Below, piece after piece: positions 26,977-34,970 of a stretch of 51,675 bases of DNA (position 1 is its first letter; every line of letters begins with the position of its first letter). Source of the DNA: Gammaproteobacteria bacterium (lineage in GTDB: Bacteria; Pseudomonadota; Gammaproteobacteria; SZUA-152); NCBI GenBank assembly GCA_021647505.1, contig JAKIUN010000021.1, positions 1-51,675 on the forward strand, given 5' to 3'. Under the pieces are notes generated by a model that was not told the DNA's origin, ran no database searches, and was given only the letters and a program-made list of their open reading frames with translations. The position numbers and the translations under genes are program-made.

Positions 26977-27599
26977 CACCACCACTTCTCTGGCGAACCT
27001 TCGTGTGGCACGCTGTGACAGCGCTCACACACCCACAACGTAAACGATACTTTGCCGTGACAGCGGCCGCAAAATTCACCGGCCAGCACCGCATCCATGG
27101 TGATCTTGTTGGCGCCGGCCTGGGGAACAAATATCTCGTCGTGACAGTTGGTACAGTCCAGCCACGCGGTATGTTTGCCGTGCGGGAACAACACCCAAGG
27201 CATGGCGCCGGTGTTCTTGAACATGATATCCATGTCCAATACCTGCATCTCGGATTCACCCAGCAGATCGGCGCGCGGGGAAATAATGCCCAAATCCAAC
27301 GCTTTCACCCAGTCAGCGGCGCCACGGCGGTCGATGGGGAAGGCCGCCAGCGCCTCAGCGGGCTCCTGCAGGGCCGAGAAGGCCTCATTCTGCGGATCGT
27401 GAATACCGTCACTGGCCAATGACTCCACATCCAGGGTCACCTGGCTAGGGCGCGAACGGCGCCAACTGGTACCGGTGTCTTCGCTGCCGTCCACCACATA
27501 GCTGGCGCTGCGCGAGACAGAATGAGGCTGAGATGAGCAGGCGGCCAGCAACAGAACCACCAGACCCAGTAAAATCAGTATTGTTGTAAAAACGCGCAT
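26976..27599 (-). CDS. Triheme c-type cytochrome lipoprotein (copy 1)
   Basis: 207 residues from ATG 27599; a GTG at 27611 is the alternative. Lipobox LLLAAC. It has the same architecture as the following gene: GIHDPQNEAF, FPIDRRGAADWVKALD, LLGESEMQVLDMDIMF, then CTNCH, CGRCH and CERCH, both ending in WW. The two copies are clear paralogues that differ mainly in the linker, which is shorter here. Probably a tandem duplication in an electron-transfer operon. The family match (c7-type triheme) is from memory of the pattern. Confidence 0.85.
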   Translation of the reverse strand: MRVFTTILILLGLVVLLLAACSSQPHSVSRSASYVVDGSEDTGTSWRRSRPSQVTLDVESLASDGIHDPQNEAFSALQEPAEALAAFPIDRRGAADWVKALDLGIISPRADLLGESEMQVLDMDIMFKNTGAMPWVLFPHGKHTAWLDCTNCHDEIFVPQAGANKITMDAVLAGEFCGRCHGKVSFTLWVCERCHSVPHEGSPEKWW

Positions 27600-27611
27600 C
27601 CCGTCACTCAC

Positions 27612-28079
27612 TCAGTATTCCGCATCGATAGCCAGCTTCAGCCAGTTCCGTATTACCCTCACAGGCGTTCCCCTGCCACAGTAAAACAAACATCAGCCGG
27701 CCAGTCTCCCACCACACGGCACCCCATTGCGCCCCCACCAAATACACAGTAAATCGCCAGCAACAACGACCGTAGTGTATTTTTTCGTCCGATTGTAACC
27801 AATCCCCTCCCCCGGGAATAGGCAGGCCCCCCGCCGCTCGGTTAAGATCGGCAACCTGACAACAGCGGCTGGCGACACAACCCATGGCATCCATACCCTA
27901 CCCCCATTGCGAGCAGAAACCTTTTTCCCGGCGGAACAAATACCATGGCAGGCCGTGGCACATCCAGCCGCGCACAAATTTGGACGGACTGGCTCTCGAC
28001 CGCTTCAACTCTCATATTGCCCCCTCCACCATGCATAAAACCGGCAGCAGTCCGGACAAGCGCCACTAAAGTCGCAACG
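27612..28079. other. Divergent intergenic region between cytochrome and sugar-kinase genes
   Basis: 468 bases. Open frames on both strands here have no family resemblance and are rejected. A run CCCCTCCCCCGGG lies near 27806-27818. Read on the minus strand, GGTTACAATC near 27795 could hold a -10 box (TACAAT) for the cytochrome pair. I see no convincing -35 partner and no strong hairpin. Confidence 0.4.
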
Positions 28080-28988
28080 ATGGCAAATATTCTCGGCATC
28101 GGCATCGCCACCCTGGATATCGTCAACCACGTCGCGGCCTGGCCCGCCGAAGACGAGGAAGTGCGCGCCCTGGCGCAGGACGTCCGCCGTGGTGGCAACG
28201 TCACCAACACCCTGGTGGTACTCAGCCAACTGGGCCACCGCTGTCGCTGGGCCGGCACTCTGGCCGACGATAGCGGCAGCGCCGCCATCCGTAACGACTT
28301 GATGCAATACGACATCGACACCGCTCATGTGCAACAGATCCCCGGCGCCCACGCCCCCACGTCCTACATCGCCCTCAACGTGCACAATGGCTCGCGCACC
28401 ATTATCCATTACCGCGACCTGCCGGAGTACGGCCTCGACGCCTTCCATCGTATCGACCTGCAAGCACTGGACTGGCTGCATGCCGAGGGGCGCAACGTGG
28501 TGGCCGTCGCCGAGATGCTGAAAGACGCCCGCCGGCAGTACCCACAACTGCCCCTGTCCGTCGAGATCGAAAAGCCCCGTGAACACATCGAGCAACTGTG
28601 CGGGCTCGCAGACCTACTGATATATTCCCGCCACTATGCACTACACCAACTCGGTGCAGAGGCCCCGATCACCCCTGAAGCCATCGCCAACACCTTTCTG
28701 CGCCGCCAGCAACAGCGGGCACCGCAGGCGATTCACGTCTGCAGTTGGGGAGAGCACGGTGCCTACGGCCTGGCGCCGGACAGCGAACTCTTCCACAGCC
28801 CGGCCTTCACGCCACCGAAGGTCATCGATACCCTCGGTGCCGGCGACACCTTCAATGCCGGCCTGATCCACGCCCGACTGGCGGGACAAGGGCTCACCGA
28901 CAGCCTGCGCAGCGCCTGCCGGCTGGCCGGTGACAAGGTCGGCCGGCACGGCTTTCACGGCCTCACCACCCAATCACTTCAGGAATAA
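28080..28988 (+). CDS. PfkB-family carbohydrate kinase (ketohexokinase-like)
   Basis: 302 residues from ATG 28080 (MANILGIGIATLDIV); the frame upstream to 27945 is non-homologous. Ribokinase fold: N-terminal GGNVTNTLVVLSQLGH, mid-section sugar-contact segment, and the C-terminal signature DTLGAGDTFNAGLIHARL with the catalytic aspartate in GAGD. It phosphorylates a sugar or nucleoside; among PfkB proteins it looks nearest to ketohexokinase-like members, but substrate cannot be set from sequence. thiO begins 2 bases after its stop, so they are co-translated. Confidence 0.87.
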   Translation: MANILGIGIATLDIVNHVAAWPAEDEEVRALAQDVRRGGNVTNTLVVLSQLGHRCRWAGTLADDSGSAAIRNDLMQYDIDTAHVQQIPGAHAPTSYIALNVHNGSRTIIHYRDLPEYGLDAFHRIDLQALDWLHAEGRNVVAVAEMLKDARRQYPQLPLSVEIEKPREHIEQLCGLADLLIYSRHYALHQLGAEAPITPEAIANTFLRRQQQRAPQAIHVCSWGEHGAYGLAPDSELFHSPAFTPPKVIDTLGAGDTFNAGLIHARLAGQGLTDSLRSACRLAGDKVGRHGFHGLTTQSLQE

Positions 28989-28990
28989 TC

Positions 28991-30091
28991 ATGCAAGACC
29001 ATCTCATCGTTGGCGGCGGCATCATCGGCCTACTCACCGCACGCTATCTTAGTCAGGCCGGTGCCATTGTCACCCTGTTGGAACGCCGCCAGATCGGCCG
29101 CGAATCCTCCTGGGCCGGCGGCGGCATCCTGTCCCCGCTCTACCCCTGGCGCTACGCGGAACCGGTCAATGCCCTCGCCCGCTGGAGCCAACAACACTAC
29201 CGCGCCCTCGCCGATGAATTACAAACCAACACCGGTATTGATCCCGAATGGATTCAGAGTGGCCTGCTAATCCTCGATGATGACGAAACCGCCCATGCCA
29301 CGGCATGGGCGAAAAAAGCCCACGCACGACTCGACATCATCGACCCCGACACACTCAGCCATATCGAACCCGTCATCGGCGAGCACCCCGCAGGTGGCCT
29401 GCTGTTTCCCGAGTTCGCCCAGGTGCGCAACCCCTACTTGCTGAAGGCCCTGCGCCAAGACGTGCAGGCACGCGGCGTGCGCATCACCGAATCGGCCGAA
29501 GTCAGCCATCTGCTGCACGAAAACGGCCGTATCCGTGGCGTCGGCACCGCCGATGGCGACCACATCACCGCTGAGCGGGTCGTCATCGCCTGTGGCGCAT
29601 GGAGCGCCTCCCTGTTGCGCGAGTTGGGCCAGGACATCGACATCGTCCCCGTGCGCGGTCAGATGCTACTCTACCGGGGAGAGCCGGGGCTGTTGAAACA
29701 CATCGTTCTGCATCGGGGGCACTATGCCATCCCGCGCCGCGACGGCCGCCTCCTCTTCGGCAGCACCCTGGAAGACGTGGGCTTCGACAAGACCGTCACC
29801 GAGCAAGCCCGGCACAAACTGGAACGCGCCGCCCAGGCCCTGATCCCCGCACTTGCCGAAATACCCTTGGAGCGCCACTGGGCCGGCCTACGCCCCGCCT
29901 CCCCCAACGGTATCCCCTACATCGGTGCCCATCCGCAGATCGAAGGGCTGTACATCAACGCCGGTCATTTCCGCAATGGTGTGGTCATGGCCCCGGCCTC
30001 TGCACACCTGCTGGTGGATCTGATGCTGGGGCGCCACCCCGTGCTGGATCCTGCACCATTTGCCCTCGACACGCACGCCAGCGCGGCCTGA
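28991..30091 (+). CDS. thiO: ThiO-like FAD-dependent glycine/D-amino-acid oxidase
   Basis: 366 residues. N-terminal Rossmann motif LIVGGGIIGLLTARYLSQAG, then RESSWAGGGILSP, typical of glycine oxidase ThiO. Later segments are VPVRGQMLLY, RRDGRLLFGSTLEDVGF (substrate domain) and GLRPASPNGIPYIG near the FAD-binding C-terminus. ThiO makes the dehydroglycine needed for the thiazole of thiamine. No other thi gene is adjacent, and the coupling to a PfkB kinase is unusual, so a different D-amino-acid substrate remains possible. Confidence 0.82.
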   Translation: MQDHLIVGGGIIGLLTARYLSQAGAIVTLLERRQIGRESSWAGGGILSPLYPWRYAEPVNALARWSQQHYRALADELQTNTGIDPEWIQSGLLILDDDETAHATAWAKKAHARLDIIDPDTLSHIEPVIGEHPAGGLLFPEFAQVRNPYLLKALRQDVQARGVRITESAEVSHLLHENGRIRGVGTADGDHITAERVVIACGAWSASLLRELGQDIDIVPVRGQMLLYRGEPGLLKHIVLHRGHYAIPRRDGRLLFGSTLEDVGFDKTVTEQARHKLERAAQALIPALAEIPLERHWAGLRPASPNGIPYIGAHPQIEGLYINAGHFRNGVVMAPASAHLLVDLMLGRHPVLDPAPFALDTHASAA

Positions 30092-30118
30092 AACAGCCAC
30101 TATTAGAAATTTTCCGCG

Positions 30119-30565
30119 TTGGACGATATACTTAGTACCATGGTAGGAAATAGCGACAAACAATTTGGTGGCGATGTCAGCGAACTGCTGGCCAACCACG
30201 GCATCTCGCCCACCCAACAGCGCCGGCAGATTGCCCGCATCATGTTTGCCCGCCCGCAACACCTCTCGGCGGAGCAGATCCTCGAGCGCGTCAATACGAA
30301 AGACCATCAGGTCTCGAAGGCCACGGTGTACAACACCCTCGGCCTGTTCACCCGCAAAGGCCTGATTCGCGAAGTGGTGGTCGATCCCAGCAAGATCTTC
30401 TACGACTCTAATACCCGACCACATCACCACTATTTCAACCTCAGCACCGGCATGCTGAGCGACATCGATGGCAAGCAGATGACCCTCAGCCAGCTGCCCA
30501 AGGCCCCCGACGGCACCGAGCTGGAAGGCATCGACATCATCGTCCGCCTGCGCAACAAGTCCTGA
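30119..30565 (+). CDS. Fur-family regulator, Irr-like, without zinc-binding cysteines
   Basis: 148 residues if the TTG at 30119 is used. The ATG at 30140 (MVGNSDKQFGG) gives 141 and is equally plausible; neither has a clear Shine-Dalgarno. The winged helix is SPTQQRRQIARIMFA, LSAEQILERVN and SKATVYNTLGLFTRKGLI. The dimerisation domain has DSNTRPHHHYFNLSTG. In Fur, Zur and PerR this region contains CxxC; here the cysteines are absent, as in the haem-responsive Irr branch. That suggests control of iron or haem genes. Targets are not visible, and it lies just after thiO. Confidence 0.8.
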   Translation: MDDILSTMVGNSDKQFGGDVSELLANHGISPTQQRRQIARIMFARPQHLSAEQILERVNTKDHQVSKATVYNTLGLFTRKGLIREVVVDPSKIFYDSNTRPHHHYFNLSTGMLSDIDGKQMTLSQLPKAPDGTELEGIDIIVRLRNKS

Positions 30566-30597
30566 CCTGCAGCGAAAAACCCATTCAGCGGCGCCGG

Positions 30598-30627
30598 TTG
30601 TTTCCGCACCCATCCATCTCGTATACT
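30598..30627 (+). promoter_or_regulatory. Promoter of tRNA-Thr
   Basis: -35 TTGTTT at 30598-30603, 18 bases, -10 TATACT at 30622-30627, followed by a GC-rich discriminator (CCCGCCTCCCGC) of the type seen at stable-RNA genes under stringent control. The tRNA starts about 25 bases past the expected start site. Confidence 0.6.
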
Positions 30628-30658
30628 CCCGCCTCCCGCACGGCAAACCCGATCACAC

Positions 30659-30734
<76 letters not shown>

Positions 30735-30902
30735 TATAAAATCAAAGGGTTAGCAAGGCAGAAACTGGAAGCGGCCATAGCCGCCGATGAGCGAGTAGAG
30801 ATCCGCTAAGGCCACGTCCGTTCAATGACATTGATCCACATGAAACAAGAGCATATGATAACCTCTATTCAATAGTAATTGGCGCGCACAAAAGCAAAGT
30901 AA

Positions 30903-32447
30903 ATGGTGGCCAGACGATCAGGACAGGCGCTCGCCGAAGCGCTCAGCCGCGTAGAGAGGCTGGTGCGGCAGGGGATCGTCAAGTCATCCGATATGCAGCG
31001 GACGGATCGCGAACGCCTGCAACGGGCCGGATGGCTACAGCCGATCATGAAAGGCTGGTACCTGCTGGGTCAGTCGGCCGATGCCCGACCGGGCAGCACC
31101 ACCCTCTGGTACGGCCACTTCTGGGATTTCATCCGATATTACTTGAGCGACCGCTACGGTGAGGCCTACTGCCTGTCGGCAGAGTGCTCACTGGATCTGC
31201 ATACCGACGCCACCAACATCCCCCGGCAGGTCGTGGCCATAACCGCGAATGGCGGCGCCAACACCCTGACCCTGCCTCACGACACATCCCTACTGGTCTA
31301 CCCGGATCTGGGCAATCTTCCGCCAGACGCCGTGCCATTGAATGGACTCCGGGTCATGGCCCTGCCGCCGGCAATTTGCCGTACCGCGCCGCGCTATTTC
31401 GAGACCAACCCTCTGAATGCCGAACTCGCCTTGCGCCTGGTGGAACCCATCGAACTGTCCCGCGTCCTGCTGGAAGGCGCACACACACGGGCCGCGAGCC
31501 GACTGATGGGCGCGTATCAGTTTATCGGCGAACCTGAACGGGCAGAACGCATCAAGGGCGACATGGCGGCCCTCGGTTACAGGCTGTCTCCCGTCAACCC
31601 CTTCCAGAGTCACCGGCCCCTGCTGGGTACAGGCACCAAACTGTCATCACCATTGGTCGGTCGCCTGCAGGCGCTTTGGATCGGCATGCGGGAAACCGTC
31701 ATCGAGGTGTTTCCGAAGGCGCCAGGTCTGCCCACAGATGCCAGCGCCTATATGAAGTCGATGGAAGACATCTACCAGCATGATGCCTACAACTCCCTGT
31801 CCATCGAAGGCTACCAAGTCACCCCGGAGCTGATCGAAAAGGTGCGTCTCGGCCAATGGAACCCAGACATCTCGTTGCAGGATCAGGCACAGGTAGCCGC
31901 ATTAGCAGCGAGAGGCTATTACGCAACATTCCAGCGGGTGGGAAACAATATCGGCGCGATCCTGACGGGCGGAGATGCCGCAGATACCGTCAGGGACAAT
32001 CTGCAAGACGGGTACCGGGCATTGTTCAGCGCCAGCGTACAGGCCGGCATACTGAATGCCGCCGACCTGGCGGGCTATCGCAACCGGCCCGTGTATATCC
32101 GCAGTTCCAATCACGTTCCACCACCCCATCAAGCCTTGATGGATGGCATGGAAACCCTGTTTACACTCCTGAAGCAGGAACCCGAGCCTGCGGTTCGCGC
32201 CGTGCTGGGGCATTTCCTGTTCGTATTCATTCATCCCTACCCGGACGGAAACGGTCGCCTCGGGCGCTTCCTGATGAACATCATGCTGGCATCAGGCGGT
32301 TACCCCTGGACCGTGATCCGACTCAAGCATCGCCAGCAATACATGGACGCCCTGGAACAGGCCTCGGTTGGTGGCAATATCCGCCCCTTCAGTGAATTCG
32401 TCCGCGAAGAAATGGCCGTTAACTGGCGCCACGAAGAAAATCAATGA
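30903..32447 (+). CDS. AbiEi-like winged-helix / Fic (AMPylase) fusion protein
   Basis: 514 residues. The N-terminus (about 1-60) resembles the AbiEi antitoxin-type winged helix: RTDRERLQRAGWLQPIMKGWYLL. The middle (about 60-240) matches the rest of AbiEi-like regulators. The C-terminal half is a Fic domain with the complete catalytic loop HPYPDGNGRLGR (His444), which transfers AMP to hydroxyl side chains. An inhibitory motif SLSIEG at 298-303 (pattern S/TxxxEG, Glu302) precedes it, so this is a self-inhibited class II Fic protein. The sensor plus toxin-like enzyme layout suggests a stress or phage-response switch. The target is unknown. Confidence 0.87.
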   Translation: MVARRSGQALAEALSRVERLVRQGIVKSSDMQRTDRERLQRAGWLQPIMKGWYLLGQSADARPGSTTLWYGHFWDFIRYYLSDRYGEAYCLSAECSLDLHTDATNIPRQVVAITANGGANTLTLPHDTSLLVYPDLGNLPPDAVPLNGLRVMALPPAICRTAPRYFETNPLNAELALRLVEPIELSRVLLEGAHTRAASRLMGAYQFIGEPERAERIKGDMAALGYRLSPVNPFQSHRPLLGTGTKLSSPLVGRLQALWIGMRETVIEVFPKAPGLPTDASAYMKSMEDIYQHDAYNSLSIEGYQVTPELIEKVRLGQWNPDISLQDQAQVAALAARGYYATFQRVGNNIGAILTGGDAADTVRDNLQDGYRALFSASVQAGILNAADLAGYRNRPVYIRSSNHVPPPHQALMDGMETLFTLLKQEPEPAVRAVLGHFLFVFIHPYPDGNGRLGRFLMNIMLASGGYPWTVIRLKHRQQYMDALEQASVGGNIRPFSEFVREEMAVNWRHEENQ

Positions 32448-32480
32448 TGACCACAACAAGCATCAATCTGCGTGAATAGG

Positions 32481-32519
32481 GTTCTCGCATTGCCCCCCAG
32501 AATGTAACAATGCGAGAAC
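32481..32519. repeat. REP-like hairpin 1 flanking the two unknown genes
   Basis: GTTCTCGCATTG at 32481-32492 and its complement CAATGCGAGAAC at 32508-32519, embedded in TAGGG...ACTGACCCTA. It matches hairpin 2 (33561-33602) in inverted orientation. Together they bracket the genes at 32595-33489. Confidence 0.8.
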
Positions 32520-32554
32520 TGACCCTACTCACTATTCACTCCTTCGGGTTATGC

Positions 32555-32577
32555 GTGGGCACAGAAAACGTGCCCAC
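32555..32577. terminator. GTGGGCAC hairpin after the Fic and unknown genes
   Basis: GTGGGCAC (32555-32562), 7-nt loop, GTGCCCAC (32570-32577). A stable stem but no T-run. It could act as terminator for the converging genes or be one more small palindromic repeat. Confidence 0.5.
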
Positions 32578-32594
32578 CCTACGGGCTCGACCTA

Positions 32595-33167
32595 TTATCG
32601 CTGCTCTATCGTTTCAAGTAAGCCCATTTTTTCGGCTGTTTTGACAAGGTCAAAAGGTTGCATCAATTCTGGAATACGTTCCAATTGTTCCCTGACTTCA
32701 GGGGCAATTTTCAAGTATTGCCATTGTTCCTCATAACGGCTTCTTGATCCCGCGCAACAAATGATTTCAAAATTGTTCTCGGTTTTTATAATATTTTCTC
32801 CTTTATAGAGCCTTTCGATATACTTGAACCGGGCAAATTCTATTGCAACCTTTGCCCATAGCTCCAGGCCTTCACATTTATGTTGGGCTAAAGAATAAAA
32901 ATATTTTAAGGTGACTCTAGCCTCCTGCTTCGTTAAAGATAATGTTTGGAACAGCACAGGAGAAAGTGTGTTGTTTCTTATTAAAAGTTCACACGCATCA
33001 ATTTTTTTTTCGAGCTCCTCAACCGATGCCCTCATTTGTGTATAAGCAAGATTGATAATCTCATCTTGTTGCTGTTTATTTATAAATTCAGGGTCTTCTC
33101 CTGCCCAAGCAGTCGCAGCAACAATCCATAACAAACAAGCCATTAAACCCTTTTTAATGGCAACCAT
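32595..33167 (-). CDS. Exported protein of unknown function
   Basis: 190 residues with a clear signal peptide (MVAIKKGLMACLLWIVAATAWAG cut at about residue 23), so probably periplasmic. The mature protein is mostly helical and charged (EELEKKIDACELL, LSLTKQEARVTLKYFYSLAQHK) with four cysteines (CELL, HKCEG and adjacent ICCAG). No known motif. It overlaps the preceding gene by 14 bases. The codon use is AT-rich relative to the core genes, which together with the flanking palindromes suggests acquisition by transfer. Function not assignable. Confidence 0.65.
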   Translation of the reverse strand: MVAIKKGLMACLLWIVAATAWAGEDPEFINKQQQDEIINLAYTQMRASVEELEKKIDACELLIRNNTLSPVLFQTLSLTKQEARVTLKYFYSLAQHKCEGLELWAKVAIEFARFKYIERLYKGENIIKTENNFEIICCAGSRSRYEEQWQYLKIAPEVREQLERIPELMQPFDLVKTAEKMGLLETIEQR

Positions 33168-33489
33168 CTGCGACAGCCTCCCAGAACTGTTTTTCGTCTG
33201 TCGTGAGAGGTTTTAGTAGTACTTTTCTTGCAACATCACGAATCCGTCGATTCAAAAAAATAGGTACTGCCCGCAGTGCTTGTGCCCACAGTTCCCAATC
33301 TTTTTGAACAATATTATGTGCACTGCCCTGTAGTTGTATGCGGTGTCCTGTGAAAATTTTAAGCAAAACACTGCTGCCCAGTACACGGGTAAGCATGTTT
33401 CCCGATTTTTGTACACGGTTTATTTCTTCTATTGCCGTTTGGCCTGAATGACTAAATCTCAACATTGAAATATCTGGACATTGCGTCAT
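33154..33489 (-). CDS. Small protein of unknown function
   Basis: 111 residues, no signal peptide or membrane segment. Basic and probably mixed alpha/beta (TRVLGSSVLLKIFTGHRIQL; FLNRRIRDVARKVLLKPL). It overlaps the following exported-protein gene by 14 bases, so the two are coupled and likely work together. I do not recognise a family. It is AT-rich. Confidence 0.6.
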   Translation of the reverse strand: MTQCPDISMLRFSHSGQTAIEEINRVQKSGNMLTRVLGSSVLLKIFTGHRIQLQGSAHNIVQKDWELWAQALRAVPIFLNRRIRDVARKVLLKPLTTDEKQFWEAVADGCH

Positions 33490-33718
33490 GAATATATCCT
33501 TATCTTGCAGTTAAATTAGATAACTGGCAAATCAATGCGCGAGCACTAAATAGGGTCAGTTCTCGCATTGTTACATTTCCCCTCGGATGTAACAATGCGA
33601 GACTCTACTCACGACTTACCCTCTGACGGAGTTGCTGAGGACAGCCGCACAGCGAAGATGGATGGCAGCTTTGCTCTGGCTTAGCTGGCAGGTTTCACTG
33701 GAATACGCAAACTATCGA
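33490..33718. other. Intergenic stretch with a palindrome, otherwise empty
   Basis: About 230 bases holding REP-like hairpin 2 and no recognisable coding sequence. The AT-rich segment near 33490-33530 probably contains the promoter of the two unknown genes on the minus strand, but I cannot place boxes with confidence. Confidence 0.4.
33561..33602. repeat. REP-like hairpin 2
   Basis: TCTCGCATTGTTACAT at 33561-33576 and its perfect complement at 33587-33602, 10-nt loop. Preceded by TAGGGTCAGT, which is the complement of the sequence following hairpin 1. Same repeat family, opposite orientation, longer stem. Confidence 0.8.
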
Positions 33719-33988
33719 TTATCCCCACGGATTGATAATATGCAACCCATCTATCTCTTTAAAATCAGATGTGTTTCGTGTTGCTAATGCCAATCTATGC
33801 AGTAATGCTATCGCAGCAATCTGAGCATCCTCCACACTGATTGGGAGTCCATTTTTTGTACGGCAAGAGACCAATTGCGCATATTTTGTAGCAGCCTGCT
33901 CATCAAATGAGAGGCAGCGAAAGGGAAACTCATCAAAGATCCCGCATGCTGCTACTGCCAGCTTATTCTTTCGTTTTCCGTCAGGGAG
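33719..33988 (-). pseudogene. VapC (PIN-domain toxin) C-terminal remnant
   Basis: The frame reads LPDGKRKNKLAVAACGIFDEF, then LSFDEQAATKYAQLV, GLPISVEDAQIAAIALLHRL and LATRNTSDFKEIDGLHIINPWG, stop at 33719-33721. This is the second half of a FitB/VapC-type PIN RNase, including the conserved acidic residue in SVEDAQIAA and ATRNTSDF. A TAG directly precedes it and the N-terminal half with the first catalytic Asp is absent. No VapB antitoxin is adjacent. It is a decayed toxin gene. Confidence 0.82.
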
Positions 33989-34068
33989 CTAGGAATCAGC
34001 CTATCTGTTGAGTGAAGACGCTACGATCTGCACAGACTGTCCGCCTGCCGCATAAAACCTGAGAGGCA

Positions 34069-34593
34069 TCACGAACCTCGAAAAAACCGCCCCCTGAGAA
34101 GATCACGACGACTGAGGGAGCGCTCCTCCAGCCGTTGTTTCGAGCTTGATGATTCCGCTGGCCCAGCGCCATCCTCGGCAACTGGATCGCACCTTTCCTC
34201 ACCCACAAACCCTCGCAACACCGCCTCGGCAGTGGCCACGGCAGTCTGCTGGTCAGCAAACTGGGACATCGGCGAAAACAGTGTGCACACTTGATAACGC
34301 CCGATGCCATTTTCCTCGGTGACGGTGAATTCATAGGCGCCGGTAGGGAACTCATGGATGCATTTCTCCCCCAGCCGCAGCCCGCTCCAGTCATCGCCCT
34401 CACGCGGAATCAGCATCAGGCCCATGAACCAGGGCGTGACCATTACGCCCAAACTGTGCCCCTGCCAGGAGCGAAATCCCACCGCCTCTACACGCAGATC
34501 GTCATTGATCACCGGCATATGCCGCATGCGCGCCTGCTTGATACGGCTGAAGGCCCGCTCCAGGCCCCGGCTAAGATAGTCTGGACAGGTCAT
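34069..34593 (-). CDS. HybE/HupJ-type [NiFe]-hydrogenase assembly chaperone, orphan
   Basis: 174 residues from ATG 34593, with GAGGAA upstream; the frame from 34629 lacks one. It matches the HybE family: MPVINDDLRVEAVGFRSW, VMVTPWFMGLMLIPREG, FPTGAYEFTV, IGRYQVCTLFSPMSQFAD. Such chaperones assist large-subunit maturation or quality control before Tat export. The C-terminal tail contains SRRDLLRGRFF, a twin-arginine-like string in an unusual C-terminal position. No hydrogenase genes are near. It is divergent from ubiCA. Confidence 0.83.
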   Translation of the reverse strand: MTCPDYLSRGLERAFSRIKQARMRHMPVINDDLRVEAVGFRSWQGHSLGVMVTPWFMGLMLIPREGDDWSGLRLGEKCIHEFPTGAYEFTVTEENGIGRYQVCTLFSPMSQFADQQTAVATAEAVLRGFVGEERCDPVAEDGAGPAESSSSKQRLEERSLSRRDLLRGRFFRGS

Positions 34594-34970
34594 GCTATAA
34601 ATTCCTCGATCAACAACAAAATCATTCACGACACCTCAGGCGGGTGTTGTGGCTTGGCGAACCGGGGCTCCAGCCGTCCCATTGCCCACCCCGCCATCAC
34701 CCTGACAAGCGGCCAAAAATCCACAGTCCACAGCCTATCAGAAAAAATCCATTCCCCTCACGATTCCAGTCTTCCACAAGCTTTGGTTTCTGCCTTTTCG
34801 ATGGCAACGGCACGAGATTGGCTGAAACCAATTCGCTTGCCAGGCTGCGCTGTCGTTATGCCCGGAGCTTCACGAATTGCCTTGACCCATCCACATCCCC
34901 CGAACACAGCGGTTTCCGTCGATTTTTCGGGTACAATACGGCCTTTTCAAATCCCCGGGCGCGCCCATCC

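Noticed and set aside
27604-27894. 96-codon minus-strand frame upstream of the cytochromes
   Set aside because: Cys/Gly/Trp-rich translation with no domain resemblance and no ribosome-binding site.
34644-34970. Long N-terminal extension of UbiC
   Set aside because: The frame is open by chance; residues before 34971 do not resemble UbiC and the protein would be about 100 residues too long.
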